A stretch of DNA of 64,000 nt from Siphonodentalium dalli (Eukaryota; Mollusca; Scaphopoda; Gadilida; Siphonodentaliidae). The DNA lies in the NCBI GenBank assembly GCA_032622095.1, contig CP136064.1:4024280-4088279 (forward strand), in the 5' to 3' direction. Shown here one piece after another: positions 1 through 11,267 of this stretch (positions are counted from its first letter, which is position 1; each line of letters starts with the position of its first letter). A program made the position numbers and the translations under genes. The notes beneath the pieces were generated by a model that searched no databases, had not been told where the DNA came from, and saw only the letters and a program-made list of their open reading frames with translations.

Positions 1-94
1 ATGACTTTTGGACCCTACCGACAATCAAGAAAAATAAAAACCGGGTAAAACATGGCATGTGCAACTATCCCAAATCACGAAGTAGCCATTAATG

Positions 95-1055
95 GAGAGC
101 TGGTCTAATATACTTTAAAAACGCATCTGATTTCCACCTACCCATGACCCGAATATGTGCATCGGTAACACTTGCCCAAGAACAAGCTCCAATCCGAATG
201 AATGTGACTTAAAACGCGATGTATCCAAGCCTAAAAAATTCATTCATAAACTGTGTCAATTTGGAAACAAATTTAGACCTTAACAAAGGAAAACCTTGTG
301 ATGAAACAAAGAGTGGACCCGCTATACGAGGTCTAATACCCAAATAACCCTGAATTAATGCAACAGGACAAAATGATTTGTCTCTAAGAGACTGAAGGAC
401 AACAACACGAGGAGTTGAATCCAGATTATGTTTAAAAAGCGGAATACCACCGAAATTTGTAATGCACCAGACTCGCTTGAGACAGTAATATCACACTCCT
501 GAATGACCCGACTTTGTTCTGCTAAACGTATTGGGCAAAGCTCCCCAATGCGAGCAAAGCTATAAAAGGCAAATGCACAAACAGACCGATATAATGTCAC
601 CTCATAACTGGAGTCGCAGCAATTATGCAGAGTTCTAATTAAACATTGCAAAATACTCTGTGTGACTGGCAGTCTAATGTCCAAGCTGGGCCGCATTCTA
701 CACACAGCAGTTAACATTCTTCGAAGTAAAAATGAAGCAGAGGGATCTGGGAACCCCTGAAGTTTGTGCATGTAGCACAAAGCTGAAAAAATAGACATAA
801 TTGTTTTTGACGCAATATTTTCATTATATAAAAAAGCAATGAACCAACACAAAACTAACTGGTCTATCGGCAGCGCAACAAGATGCGATATTACTTGACA
901 AAATCTAGCAAATATCGACCAAGCATTTGAATATGACCTTCTGGTAGAGTCAGCTAACGAATGTTGCAACAAAAAATTCATAGTTTGACTAAGTTCCGGT
1001 AATGCAGACACTCTGGCAAAGACACTGGATTGTTCCTGGCAGTTGGGAGACAGCT
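95..1055 (-). pseudogene. Tyrosine recombinase domain of Ngaro/DIRS-like retroelement
   Basis: C-terminal part of the pol-like reading frame. It would integrate the element cDNA by site-specific recombination in place of a DDE integrase. The first catalytic Arg is visible in FARIGEL. After a frameshift near position 450 the remaining motifs appear in other frames: an HSFR (HxxR) box near 175-195, MGRW near 135 and the nucleophile context KYIRP near 105-120. The reading frame then ends at a stop at about 95. At least two frameshifts and one stop make this copy inactive. It continues the RT/RNase H ORF, which is the order known for Ngaro and DIRS elements. The element's terminal repeat would lie in or beyond positions 1-94, so this copy is cut by the window edge. 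Confidence 0.85.
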
Positions 1056-2326
1056 TCTTGAACTCGTTGATCTGCAAACGTGATACTTTATCAGCTCGAG
1101 TATTAATAGAACCACTAAGATGACGCGCTCTAAATTGAATGTTATGCCGCAAACAAACTAAAACTAGATTTCGCACCAGTTCCAATAACTGCTTATGTTT
1201 TATCGTTTGAGTATTAACAACCGCAACAACAGCTGCATTGTCAGAATTAAAGGTAATCTTTTGATTCGCCAACCTATCACCCCAAACATGCATAGCCATA
1301 TCAATCGGTAACATTTCTAAAACGGCAATATTGACATGACTAACATCTTCCTCCCAAGGAACTACAAACCATTGATCCTTATGAATTGCTGCACATCCGG
1401 TAGCCGCAGCAGCATCAGTATATAAATGAAGATCTGCAGAAGACACACATTTGTCTCTTAAGAAAAAACTACGCCCATTATAACCTCTTAGGAAAGTTTC
1501 CCACATCTGCAAATCACGTTTACACTCAAGCGATAACCGTATATAATGATGAGGCTTCTCAACCCCCATTGTTAAATTGATAAGCCTGCGAAGAAAAATA
1601 CGTCCTGGGACTACCACTGTACAAATGAAATTAAGCAAACCAATTACTGACTGTAACTGTCTTAAAGTAACGCGTTTAAGCTGCCAAAATTCTGAAATAA
1701 GTTGCTGACACCGTTGTAACTTATCAATAGGTAACCGTGCTGACATAGCCTGTGTATCAAGTTCAATCCCAAGAAATATCATACACGTGTCTGGAGCAGC
1801 AGTTTTTTCTTTAGCAAGTGGTACCCCTAATTCTTCACATAATTGAAGAAATTTCTTCAAACTACGTTCACAATCGGCCTTACCAGACTGTAAAATCATC
1901 AAATCATCAATCACGTGTACAACATTAGCAATACCACACTTAATATTCGCTATCCAATGTATTGCGGTACTAAAAGTTTCAAAAATCCGACATGATGATG
2001 AACAACCCATAGGTAAGTGAGTGTCAACATAATATTGATCCCGCCATTTAAAACCCAACCATGACTGATCCTTAGCCCGGACTGGAACCAATTTGTACGC
2101 ATGAGCTATATCCGTCTTGCACATATTATATTGGCTGCGGCAATGTCAAAATAATGGCAATAGCATTATCCAATGTTTGGTAAGTAACGGATGACGCCTC
2201 CCTCGGAATTTTTGAATTTACAGAATCCCCATCTGGAAATGAAAGGTGGTGAATCATCCGGAATTCACCTGCAGTCTTTTTCGAAACAACCCCAATTGGG
2301 GATACTACTAGATCATTAAATGGCAA
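1056..2326 (-). pseudogene. Reverse transcriptase / RNase H of Ngaro/DIRS-like element
   Basis: RT begins in a short frame at 2326-2126 (GVVSKKTAGEFRMIHHLS) and continues after a frameshift at about 2125 with KTDIAHAYKLVPV. The polymerase active site reads VIDDLMI, near residue 72 of the 589-residue frame that starts at 2124. RNase H follows at about residues 230-355, with LYTDAA, VLEMLP, NSDNAA and RADKVSR supplying the acidic residues. The reading frame then runs without a stop into the tyrosine recombinase. The RT-RH-YR order and the motif spelling are typical of DIRS/Ngaro elements rather than Ty3/Gypsy. The single frameshift within RT indicates a relatively young but inactive copy. Confidence 0.9.
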
Positions 2327-2371
2327 TTGTTTGCGATCAAACGGGCCTAATAAACGACCTTCCCATTTTCT

Positions 2372-3433
2372 TTACGGAACAAATACTCCCATAAAAAATG
2401 GATCATACCCCTGCAAACACTCACTTATCTTTACTGGGTTGATTGGTGTTCTTACTACCGGCATTGGGCTGTTGTACCTGGGAACGAGGTTGGTAGCTGG
2501 GTTGGGATGGTCTGAAACTGCGTGGGTTGAATTGGCGGGGGGTAAAATTACCTCTTTGGTTCTGACCCCGGGGGCAACTTGCATGTGCTGGAGTTGGAAG
2601 CAACGGAAACATTTATGTGACCAGCTGCAATTTCCTGGGCAATAAAGTCCTGAATGGTAGGTCCTACAATATCCCTTGGGAAACGATTTGTCAACAAATC
2701 CAGCGGGCCGGACTGAATGAAAACGATTTTGAGCCACCCCGTTCCACTCTGAGATGGCTGATAAACAAACCTTCCCCCAGGAACCGCCTTTATATGAAGC
2801 TCCCAATGAATGTGAGCCCATGTCATGTGTGGGTTAGATTGTTTCAATTTCCGAAAATTCTCATCATAAAACTTCCAGTCCATGTTAATAAAGGCAAGAT
2901 GCCTTATGTAGGAGACTCAATAAATCCGATTGGAACACCTGATCATGGATGTACATAAAGATTTCAAATGCCGAAATCCACTGATTTATTGTTTTTAAAG
3001 CCTTGTGGGGTTTTCCCTGTGGCATTGAATGACAATACATTCCTGATTGGGGATCCACATTGCACACCGGTTCTGAATCATTACCCACAGCTGATTGTCC
3101 GGATGACAGGGGCAACAATACCGACAAGTCGATAAATTCTTGAGCCCAAATGTTCGACTTTATCTTACTGGATACTCCTGGATCGAACGGTATTGCCACC
3201 GACATGAAGCCTTGTGAATTTTGCATATACTGAGTGTCTGATGCACTACCTGATTGACCTGTCGGCGTAGAGTCAATATGAGTCATATGCGGAGACTGAA
3301 GAGCCCCCTGCACCTGTCGAGTTATTTGGGCTATATCCGCCCCATAGATGGCGTGTCCACCTGAGGTGAAGCACTGGAAGATTGCGATGCTGCCAAATAT
3401 GTTATACTGAAAGGACACTAATGCCCCTCCCAC
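2372..3433 (-). pseudogene. Gag-like ORF of Ngaro/DIRS-like element
   Basis: An N-terminal frame (3433-2885) contains FDPGVSSKIKSNIWAQEF and QWISAFEIFMYIHDQ, followed in another frame (2883-2548) by FYDENFRKLKQSNPHMTW and IHWELHI. These are characteristic of the nucleocapsid-like first ORF of tyrosine-recombinase retroelements. A Pro/Gln/Asn-rich tail follows (2612-2421) before the RT. The product would package element RNA. At least two frame changes interrupt it. No clean CCHC zinc knuckle is visible. It lies directly upstream of the RT on the same strand, which supports one element of about 3.4 kb. Confidence 0.7.
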
Positions 3434-3560
3434 TATAAACTTATAAACTGAGCTTGACTAAAACAAGAATGACACTAAGGCCAACTTTAATGGAAAAGCC
3501 ATTAAAAACAGGGTTATCCGTTATTTTGCAAATCTAATAAAATTGTCATACACTGAAAAG
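3405..3560. repeat. Partial unit of the ~190-bp tandem repeat at the gag 5' end
   Basis: Contains the shared words AAGGACACTAA, CCCTCCCACTA, AAACTGAGCTTGACT, GACACTAAGGCCAACTT and AACAGGGTTAT, also found in the array at 4340-5660. It overlaps the start of the gag-like ORF, suggesting the array derives from the element's own 5' leader or terminal repeat. Confidence 0.6.
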
Positions 3561-4339
3561 GAAAAAACGTGTTATTTTATTTCGGTATCAAAGGATACCG
3601 AATTAAAATGGCTAATTACCCGAGGCATAACAAATCTGTGATCGAAATTTACCACGCTCGCTGCATATTTTCCCGGAAGTAGAGAGTGGGCGTGTCAGCC
3701 GAAGTACATTAGCGAATCATGTATTGTATATAAACGGAACGATTGGATGAAATAAAAAGTGATTAAATAAATTAAAAAAGAACTTTATTACTTTGATCAC
3801 ATTAATTCGTGATCAAACAACAACGAATGGTTATAGTGAATTAACAAAAATAATTCGGAAACAGTGACTAATTGTAACTGACCTACAAATGGCAGCTTTT
3901 GATTGGTCTAAGAAAATTCCCGCGAAATATGAATCGCTGTCATTGTTCTTTTGTACACAATACATGATTCGCCGATAGGTGCGGTCGCACTAAGTTTTAC
4001 CCACCCTATAAAATTGTCCCACCCAATTAGAAGAATAATTATTAAAAACCAAGAATATATTCAACTATGCAGGTTTATACAGTAGTACATGTATTCATTT
4101 AACGCATGATATGTATCTGTCCTGTTTATTTTGTTTCGCATACATGTGTTTGTCCATGTATTTGTCAAATGTGAGAATTGTGTTGTATGCATGATTGTGT
4201 TATTTTAGTTATCAATATTTACATAAAACATATTTCGGCCAACAAAGGAGTGTTAGTTTTAAATTTTGCCACTCGGGTAATTAAAAAACAAAACAAAAAT
4301 CTACCCAACTGACTTTTTATAAACCTGCAAATGAATGAA
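3561..4339. other. AT-rich spacer with one inverted repeat
   Basis: No gene recognised. A 16-bp exact inverted repeat GCGAATCATGTATTGT (near 3711-3727) / ACAATACATGATTCGC (near 3957-3973) brackets about 230 bp and could be the ends of a small MITE. Confidence 0.4.
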
Positions 4340-5660
4340 ATTAGATGATTGACACTATGGCCAAATCACTTTCACACTGAAGGGACACTAAGGCCACCTT
4401 CCACTATCAATTTATAATTGGAGCTCGACTAAAGCAAGGATGACACTAAGGCCAAACTTAATAACCCCTTACAAATAGGGTTATATACATTGATTTGTAA
4501 AGGTAATAAATTTGTCAAGCAATGACATAACTACACATCTGTCCTTTTATAAACCTGTAACTGAATGAAATTAGATGATAAGACACTATGGCCAAATCAT
4601 TTTCATACTGAAGGGACACTAAGGCCACCTCCCACTAACTTTAATAAACTGAGCTTGACTTAACCATGATGACATAAGGCCAACCTTACTTGGTAACCCA
4701 TTAAAACAGGGTTATAACATTAATTTGTAAATGTACATTAAAGGGGTACTGTACCCAAGATGTTGTTGTTGGTTTCTATAATCCCCGAGTCGGAGAATAA
4801 TGTAACAACTTTTCCATTTTTTGAAAGTTTGTTGAGTACGAAGTATTGTTACGGATGGCAAATTTATCGGAATGCAAAAATACAAATTGTCGTTGTCGAG
4901 TAATTTTTGTAAAGTTTTCAACCAAATGAATCAAATAAACATTATATTATATGGTTAGTAGTCCCATATACTCATTTAAGTTAGTGTACCGTCACTAGTC
5001 AATGAGTGGCTTGGGTTTTCTCCCCGTATAAGCATAATGTTTCAAACGATCGTGTGTGCAATTGTTTTCCTAATCCAATATCCCTCAATTATAATTTGAT
5101 TACGTTTTGTACACGGAAATTCGAATTTTAAGAGACGCCATTTTATGGCTGGAGCCATAAAATCAATTTATATTAAATTATTAACTTTTAAATTATTAAA
5201 TTTTAAGATAGCCTATTAACCTGAGCGTTTACAGAATACATCTTCGACTCAAATTACTTATATTTCTATATAGTATCGATAATAGATCGTTGTTATCACC
5301 GGGAATTTATTGAAAATGGCGTACAGTACCCCTTTAATACAATTGTCAAGCAATGAAAACATTCTACCTGTCTGTCCTTTTATAAACCTGTAAATAAATT
5401 AAATAAGATGATTTACACTACGGTCAAATCATTTTCATACTGAAGGGACACTAAGGCCACCTCCCACTACAATTGTATAAACATATCTTGAATGCAACAA
5501 GGTTGACATTATGGTTGGCAATACCCCATCAGCAACAGGGTTATAAAATTATTTAATAAATGTAATAAAATTGTCCAAGCAATGAAAAATTCTACCCATC
5601 TGTCCTTTTATGAACCTGTAAATAAATGAAATTATATGATTAAAACTATTAAAACCGAAA
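4340..5660. repeat. ~190-bp tandem repeat array, interrupted by a MITE
   Basis: Three to four diverged copies of a unit of about 190 bp containing ACACTATGGCCAAATCA, GAAGGGACACTAAGGCCACC, a GAGCTTGACT word, AACAGGGTTAT, AATTGTCAAGCAATGA and CTGTCCTTTTATAAACCTG. One copy is split by the insertion at 4738-5337. The array lies upstream (minus orientation) of the Ngaro-like gag and shares sequence with its leader. It may be amplified terminal-repeat or promoter sequence of that element. Confidence 0.75.
4738..5337. mobile_element. 600-bp MITE with TTAAAGGGGTACTGTAC ends
   Basis: Terminal inverted repeats: TTAAAGGGGTACTGTACCC on the left and GTACAGTACCCCTTTAA on the right. The flanks read TA...TA, compatible with a TA target duplication. 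It interrupts one unit of the 190-bp tandem repeat, so the insertion is younger than the array. It has no coding capacity. Related copies or fragments are at about 7195-7355, 48704-50305 and 62168-62254. Elements with the same tips but a different core lie at 29732 and 37834. Confidence 0.8.
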
Positions 5661-6285
5661 CACCCCCATAATAATTAAGGGCACGTTAAAGTACCGGTAC
5701 ATTGAAAAACCCCATTTTGGTGACAGGTAGACTAATATTTAATTTAAAATTATATTTAATTGTAATGAATTTAAATAAATAATTTGGCGACACAAGACTA
5801 CACAATCAAAGCTTTATAGCCAAACCACAGTAAACTCGCTGGTATACCCATCCATATTCTAGAACAATACTAATAGGCATGGCAACCAACAGTACACCAG
5901 TATACTCCGGAGGACTGAGGGACACGATTAAATACATTAACACAAGTACAATATACCTGAAAGCTTTAATAACGATATGAGAATGAACCATAATATGTCC
6001 GCCACTGGTTAGCTCATGCCATCAATCCCCACACCATACACAACAACACCGGCTACTACCCAGATACAAAGATATACACTACAACCATAAAAACCTAGCT
6101 TGTACGGTACATGTAGCCTTAAAAGCATAAAATGAAATAATAACACCAATGTCAGAAAAAACATATACATATCACTTATATATTAGTAACAAATGAATGT
6201 TAATTACAATATAAGTACAACCGCCACCAAAACACCTACCGGCACCGACAACACAAAAACACTACACCCAAAAACTGACTTACAA
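5661..6285. other. Spacer without recognised gene
   Basis: AT-rich sequence. Short reading frames here match nothing I recognise. Confidence 0.5.
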
Positions 6286-6915
6286 TTACGAAGAATTCAA
6301 ATAATGAAGTATGGCACCCCGAACTGTCCCCACATATTTCTTTATCCCGGCTTCCGAAAAATGTACACCATCTACCAGTAATGAACAAATGTCCTGTGGA
6401 AATTCCCGATGATCCCAAAATAACAAGCCGGGAGTTCTCATACACTCGGCACGCAAATGACAATTAACACGACCCACAGCTACACTACAGTCATCCACCG
6501 ACATATTAAAAGGATTATGATGTGGCACCAACACAGACCTTTTGAACAGTTCAAAGATGACTACCCGACGAACCTGGTCACGTGCCAACAAAGCACAAGC
6601 CAGCTGGTGGATCCTCTGACCCACATCCAATGGATTAAAAGACTTGGCAATGTCATTACCACCGCACTGGAGCACTATGGACTGTGGCAAAAACTCGCTG
6701 ATTGACTTTAACGCCAAACTGTGCACGGTAGACACATTGGCACCACCACGAGAAGAGAAACGAATGTCAACATCGCCATTCCGAAGCGACAAATATTGTG
6801 CGAAATCCGCTATTGGCGGGTACCAAACCCGGACATCGTCTACCCAATGATTGTATAACAACTACCCCAAACGCTGTATAAACAAATGTCCGATAACCAA
6901 CACCCGTCTCTCCAT
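6286..6915 (-). pseudogene. SGNH/GDSL-type hydrolase domain, catalytic Ser lost
   Basis: The reading frame starts at ATG 6915 with MERRVLVIGHLFIQRLG, meets a TAG at 6862-6864, then stays open to the stop at 6286. Block I should read GHS or GDS, but here the Ser position is Leu (TTG, one transition from TCG). The GxND block (QCGGND) and the C-terminal DGVHFSEAG block with the catalytic Asp and His are intact. SGNH hydrolase domains are known as cargo of some Ngaro-type retroelements, so this may be a remnant of the neighbouring element or of a second copy. The 2.9 kb of repeats between it and the gag argue against one intact element. Confidence 0.75.
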
Positions 6916-7194
6916 GTCGAATAAAGCCCAGCGCACAAAATCACATATATCTCACAATTATCAAACGTTTACCTACGTTAATTAAACGTAACAATGTTGA
7001 GAAATTTCCTTCTTGACATTACTTTAACAACACTTAATTTCGACTGACGCTAACTGAACTACATTCTGTGTACTGACCAACATACTGCGATGTGTTTTCC
7101 GCTGTTCATTCAACCTCCCTCCTATTTTTATCAGCCTCCAACAACATTGCTTTGAAAACAAATGGTGGAACTCGCCGGATAAAAACTAACATGC

Positions 7195-7355
7195 TCTTAT
7201 AACATCGCAAGTTAGCACATTTGATTTTAAGATAATCTATTAACCTTAACGTTTACATAATTCGACTGAAATCGCTTAGTTTTCTATATGGTATCGATAT
7301 TAGCTCGTTGTTATCGCCGGGAATTTGTTGAAAATGGCGTACAGTACCCCTTTAA
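7195..7355. mobile_element. Right-end fragment of the 600-bp MITE family
   Basis: Matches the last ~160 bp of the element at 4738-5337: a TTTTAAGATAATCTATTAACC word, CGTTTACA, TCTATATGGTATCGATATTAG, and a right tip GTACAGTACCCCTTTAA. The left part is missing. Confidence 0.7.
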
Positions 7356-7499
7356 TACGTTTTGATTTTTTGTCAGCCTGGAAACATTCTAATGATCGCC
7401 TCTTATAAAGAGCGTCCATGCTATTCTCGCACAAACAGCGGTGGATAATAAGACCGTTATCCATTATGAGCTTTTTTTATCGTTTTTTATGTATAACGT

Positions 7500-8510
7500 A
7501 TGAATTTTATTGTGAACATTCGCGATGTCTATATGTGATGAGGGTTGACATAGGGGCATGTCGTTATTGGTCGATAGTTGAATTTTATTGTGAACATTCG
7601 CGAAGTCTATATGTGATGGGGGTTACCATAGGGGCATGTCGTTATTGGTCGATAGTTGAATTTTATTGTGAACATTCGCGAAGTCTATATGTGATGGGGG
7701 TTACCATAGGGGCATGTCGTTATTGGTCGATAGTTGAATTTTATTGTGAACATTCGCGAAGTCTATATGTGATGGGGGTTACCATAGGGGCATGTCGTTA
7801 CTGGTCGATAGTTGAATTTTATTGTGAACATTCGCGAAGTCTATATGTGATGGGGGTTACCATAGGGGCATGTCGTTATTGGTCGATAGTTGAATTTTAT
7901 TGTGAACATTCGCGAAGTCTATATGTGATGGGGGTTACCATAGGGGCATGTCGTTACTGGTCGATAGTTGAATTTTATTGTGAACATTCGCGATGTCTAT
8001 ATGTGATGGGGGTTACCATAGGGGAATGTCGTTACTGGTCGATAGTTGAATATTATTGTGAACATTCGCGATGTCTATATGTGATGGGGTTGCCATAGGG
8101 GCATGTCGTTACTGATCGATAGTTGAATTTTATTGTGAACATTCGCGATGTCTATATGTGATGGGGGTAACCATAGGGGCATGTCGTTACTGGTCGATAG
8201 TTGAATTTTATTGTGAACATTCGCGATGACTATATGTGATGGGGGTTGACATATGGGCATGTAGCTACTGGTCGATAGTTGAATTTTATTGTGAACATTC
8301 GCGATGACTATATGTGATGGGGGTAACCATAGGGGCATGTAGCTACTGGTCGATAGTTGAATTGTATTGTGAACATTCGCGATGACTATATGTGATGGGG
8401 GTTGACATATGGGCATGTAGCTACTGGTCGATAGTTGAATTTTATTGTGAACATTCGCGATGAATATATGTGATGGGGTTGATATATGGGCATGTCGTAA
8501 CATTATTGGA
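7500..8510. repeat. 78-bp minisatellite, about 13 copies
   Basis: Unit 77-78 bp with the core GTGAACATTCGCGA[AT]G, TATATGTGATGGGGGTTACC and GGGGCATGTCG, highly similar between neighbouring units. Because the period is a multiple of three, one plus-strand frame (7418-8098) and one minus-strand frame (8521-8075) stay open as 26-residue repeats. I read these as a by-product, not as proteins. It abuts the Polinton remnant. Confidence 0.95.
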
Positions 8511-8539
8511 GATGCTTGCATAATAAAATAAAAACTTCT

Positions 8540-9145
8540 GTTCCAAGAATTTTACAATATACCTGCATAAGTTACCAATAAGTGATGTAGTAATTTCAAA
8601 ACCAGAAAATGGTATAGAATTAAAAATACCAGAAGGAGCATATTCTGGTGCAGCACATTTGATACAATTCCAGGTGTAATTGATAGTACAGTAAGCAGGT
8701 TGATTCCAATTAGGATATTCCAAAGCACATTTCAACCAATAGTTATACCAAAGTAGGTATTGTACTCCCCAGAGCTCTTTTAGATAAACTTGGTTACAGA
8801 ACAAAATCAGAGAGTGTTACATTTGCTACTCCTTCGATAAAATTTCCGTACGGAGTTGATTTATATGCGGAGCATAATCAATTGTTTGTTTATTCTGAAA
8901 TTGCTGATTATACAATTGTTAGTGGTGTTGAGGCACGGATATTACGAGTGACATCATTCGAGAGTAAAAGAATACATGATGGTCAACATATTAAGCATGA
9001 ATTCCAAAACTTACATTATGTACCAGTATCAAAGTCTAACTTTGATACCATAAATGTATATATATCTAGTGATACAGTTCAGTTTGCTGGTGGAAAGTCT
9101 ATGGTAAAGTTGCATTTCCGACGCCTACGTAATTTGTATTTATGA
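8540..9145 (+). pseudogene. Polinton penton-like minor capsid protein
   Basis: The C-terminal part is open from 8882 to 9145 and contains YVPVSKSNFDTINVYIS and a final strand KSMVKLHFRRL. These resemble the end of the single jelly-roll penton proteins of Polintons and adintoviruses. Upstream (8540-8880) the homologous reading continues across stops and frameshifts. It would occupy capsid vertices. The next ORF starts at 9142, overlapping this stop by 4 bases, a compact arrangement typical of Polinton structural genes. Confidence 0.7.
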
Positions 9146-9528
9146 TGATCCCTATGTATAGAGGCATACCTAGGCAGTATGGAAATGGAATTGGTTCACT
9201 ATTCAAATCTGCAATGATAACAGTAGTACCGTTTCTAAAACCTATCGGTCAGATTGCTAAACAACAAGTACTCAAGCATGGACTTGCTGCAGTCGAAGAT
9301 ATCATTCATCGTGGTAAAAGTCAGAAAGAAGTACATGCATTTTTGAAACAAGGTAAAGAAGCATTGAAATAGTTTGGAATAGAAACAATAAAGAAAATAT
9401 CAACACGAAAACGCATAAATAGATCATCGCGGTCTTTGAAAAATCATTCTTCTCGCAAACGAGTTAGAAGTAAATCCATTGAAACACCTGTAAAGAAATC
9501 AAAACGATCTCTCGATATATTTGATTAA
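9142..9528 (+). pseudogene. Polinton pX-like basic minor virion protein
   Basis: A Gly-rich hydrophobic N-terminus (GIGSLFKSAMITVVPFLKPI) is followed by a Lys/Arg/Ser-rich tail with many RK and KR pairs, ending in DIFD. One TAG at 9370-9372 separates the two parts; otherwise the frame is open. The pattern resembles the short membrane-active or core-type virion peptides found between penton and major capsid genes in Polinton-class elements. Family assignment rests on context and composition. The MCP ATG follows 3 bases after the stop. Confidence 0.55.
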
Positions 9529-9530
9529 TC

Positions 9531-11262
9531 ATGATGATGCAAAATGGATCATGCAAAGGCAGCAAGTCCGAGTTAGATGCTTCTGATGTTCCACCAACAA
9601 TGATTACGATGTTGGAATCACAATGGAAAGAACATCACCCGATTATCTCTTTGAATAATTCCGCACCGATAGAATTTGTAATTCCGCCTCAAACTGAAAA
9701 ATGGACAGATGCGAATCAATCATATTTGTACCTGAAATTCAAAATCAGAAAAGCAGATGGATAAGACTTGTTGATGCTACTGATATTGCGCCTATTAACA
9801 ACTTGTTTCATAGCATGTTCAGTAGTATCGATATCTACCTAAATAACAAACTTAGTGTAAACATATTTTTTCCGATCATAATAACATATACATTTGACAA
9901 AGTGTTTACAATAAAAATAGAATAGGATAGATTATTGATGTATTGGAAAAGGGGTTAAACAACACGCCCAAGGGCTTTTGTTAAGTTTTCTCCCCTTTTG
10001 TTTCGCGCACACTCTTCATTAAGTGTAGAGGGGGTCGGACGGGAAGGAATTGAACTATTATAATAATAATAATAGTAATGATGATGTCATGAGAGGCAGG
10101 TGAGTGAGAGAAAGAGAGAGATATAGAGCGAGAAAAAGAGAGAAGAAATGCAAAGAGAGAGAGAGATAAAGTGAGACTGTCTGGGTAAAGTGAGGTTGTA
10201 ATTCAGTTGCAGCTGATTGGTTACTATGCTGTACTTATAATATTGTTTATGTCATTGCTACGCCCGTCGCCGTGAGATATATATGTATCGGCGAACGGAG
10301 ATACCTATCCTTATCGAGCCTACATGGAAAATCTCTTGGCTTATTCCGGTGAATTTAAAGAAAATCAACTTGCCTCACTAGAAATGTGGTATCCAGATAC
10401 CGCTAAACATTTCACCGAAAACACTAAAGCTGGTCATAATGATGGATTGAAATCTCACCAAGCAATCATAGCAGGTAGTAAAACGATAGAATTGTGTGGT
10501 CGTTTACACACAGATATATTTCTACAAGAGAAATACTTACCAAATGGAATTCAGATAAGAATTCGTCTCAATAGAGCGAATCCAAAATTATCTTTTAATT
10601 GGTCAAGACGAAGGAAAAATAATGTTTGAAACGGCAGTTTTCAATGTTCGTACAATTACGCAGATGCCAGTAGTAGCAAATAACTTGAACCAAACAATAA
10701 TACAGAGAAATATGAAAATACCGATTAGAAGAGTTGAAGTGAAAACATTCACTATTGGTGCAGGGCTTAGATCAACAATTGAAGATCACCATTTTCAAGG
10801 ACAATTGCCAAAGAGACTTTTCATAGGCTTGGTATCAAACAAAGATATGAATGGAGATATTGAAACGAACCCATTCCATTTCCAACACTTCAATCTCAAA
10901 AAGCTTGAAGTTAGTCATGACGGGCATACCATTCATAACTGACCATTTGAACCAAACTTTGCATCAGAACAATGCCTAAGATCTTATTTATCACTGTATC
11001 AGTCTTCGGGTATGTTTGGACAAAACAAGTCCTTGGTTTGAATCTCGAAAAATACATGAATGGTTATTGTTTCTGGGGGTACGACCTCGCACCTGACCAA
11101 TGAGCAGAGGAAGGACATTTTCATCCTATAAAACCCGGTAACATAAGGTTAGAGTTTCAGTTTGCTGTAGCTCTAGTTTCAGTGATCAACGTGATGGTCT
11201 ATGCTGAGTTCGATAATCAAATTGAAATCAACAGTTTGCGAGAAATAATAACAGATTATTAA
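9531..11262 (+). pseudogene. Polinton major capsid protein (double jelly-roll), interrupted
   Basis: The N-terminus contains NGSCKGSKSELDASDVPPT and NNSAPIEFVIPP. The next part, in a shifted frame, has DIAPINNLFHSMFSSIDIYL. A foreign segment at about 9868-10293 then splits the gene. It resumes with NGDTYPYRAYMENLLAYSG and continues through two more frame changes to a C-terminal YAEFDNQIEI near 11220 and a stop at about 11262. These motifs are diagnostic of Polinton-type MCPs, the trimeric hexon-like subunits of the predicted virion. Several stops and frameshifts plus the insertion make this copy non-functional. Confidence 0.8.
9868..10293. mobile_element. ~425-bp insertion inside the Polinton MCP
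   Basis: MCP homology stops after NNKLSVN and resumes at NGDTYPYR, so the intervening DNA was inserted. It contains a GA-rich simple repeat (about 10105-10180) and a GAGGGGGTCGG word. No ORF and no clear terminal repeats are visible, and the family is unknown. Confidence 0.6.
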
Positions 11263-11267
11263 AAGCA

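Noticed and set aside
2331-2958. Plus-strand frames of 104 and 113 residues
   Set aside because: Antisense to the Ngaro gag/RT region.
7418-8521. Open frames of 226 (plus) and 148 (minus) residues
   Set aside because: Both are translations of the 78-bp minisatellite; no non-repeat domain.
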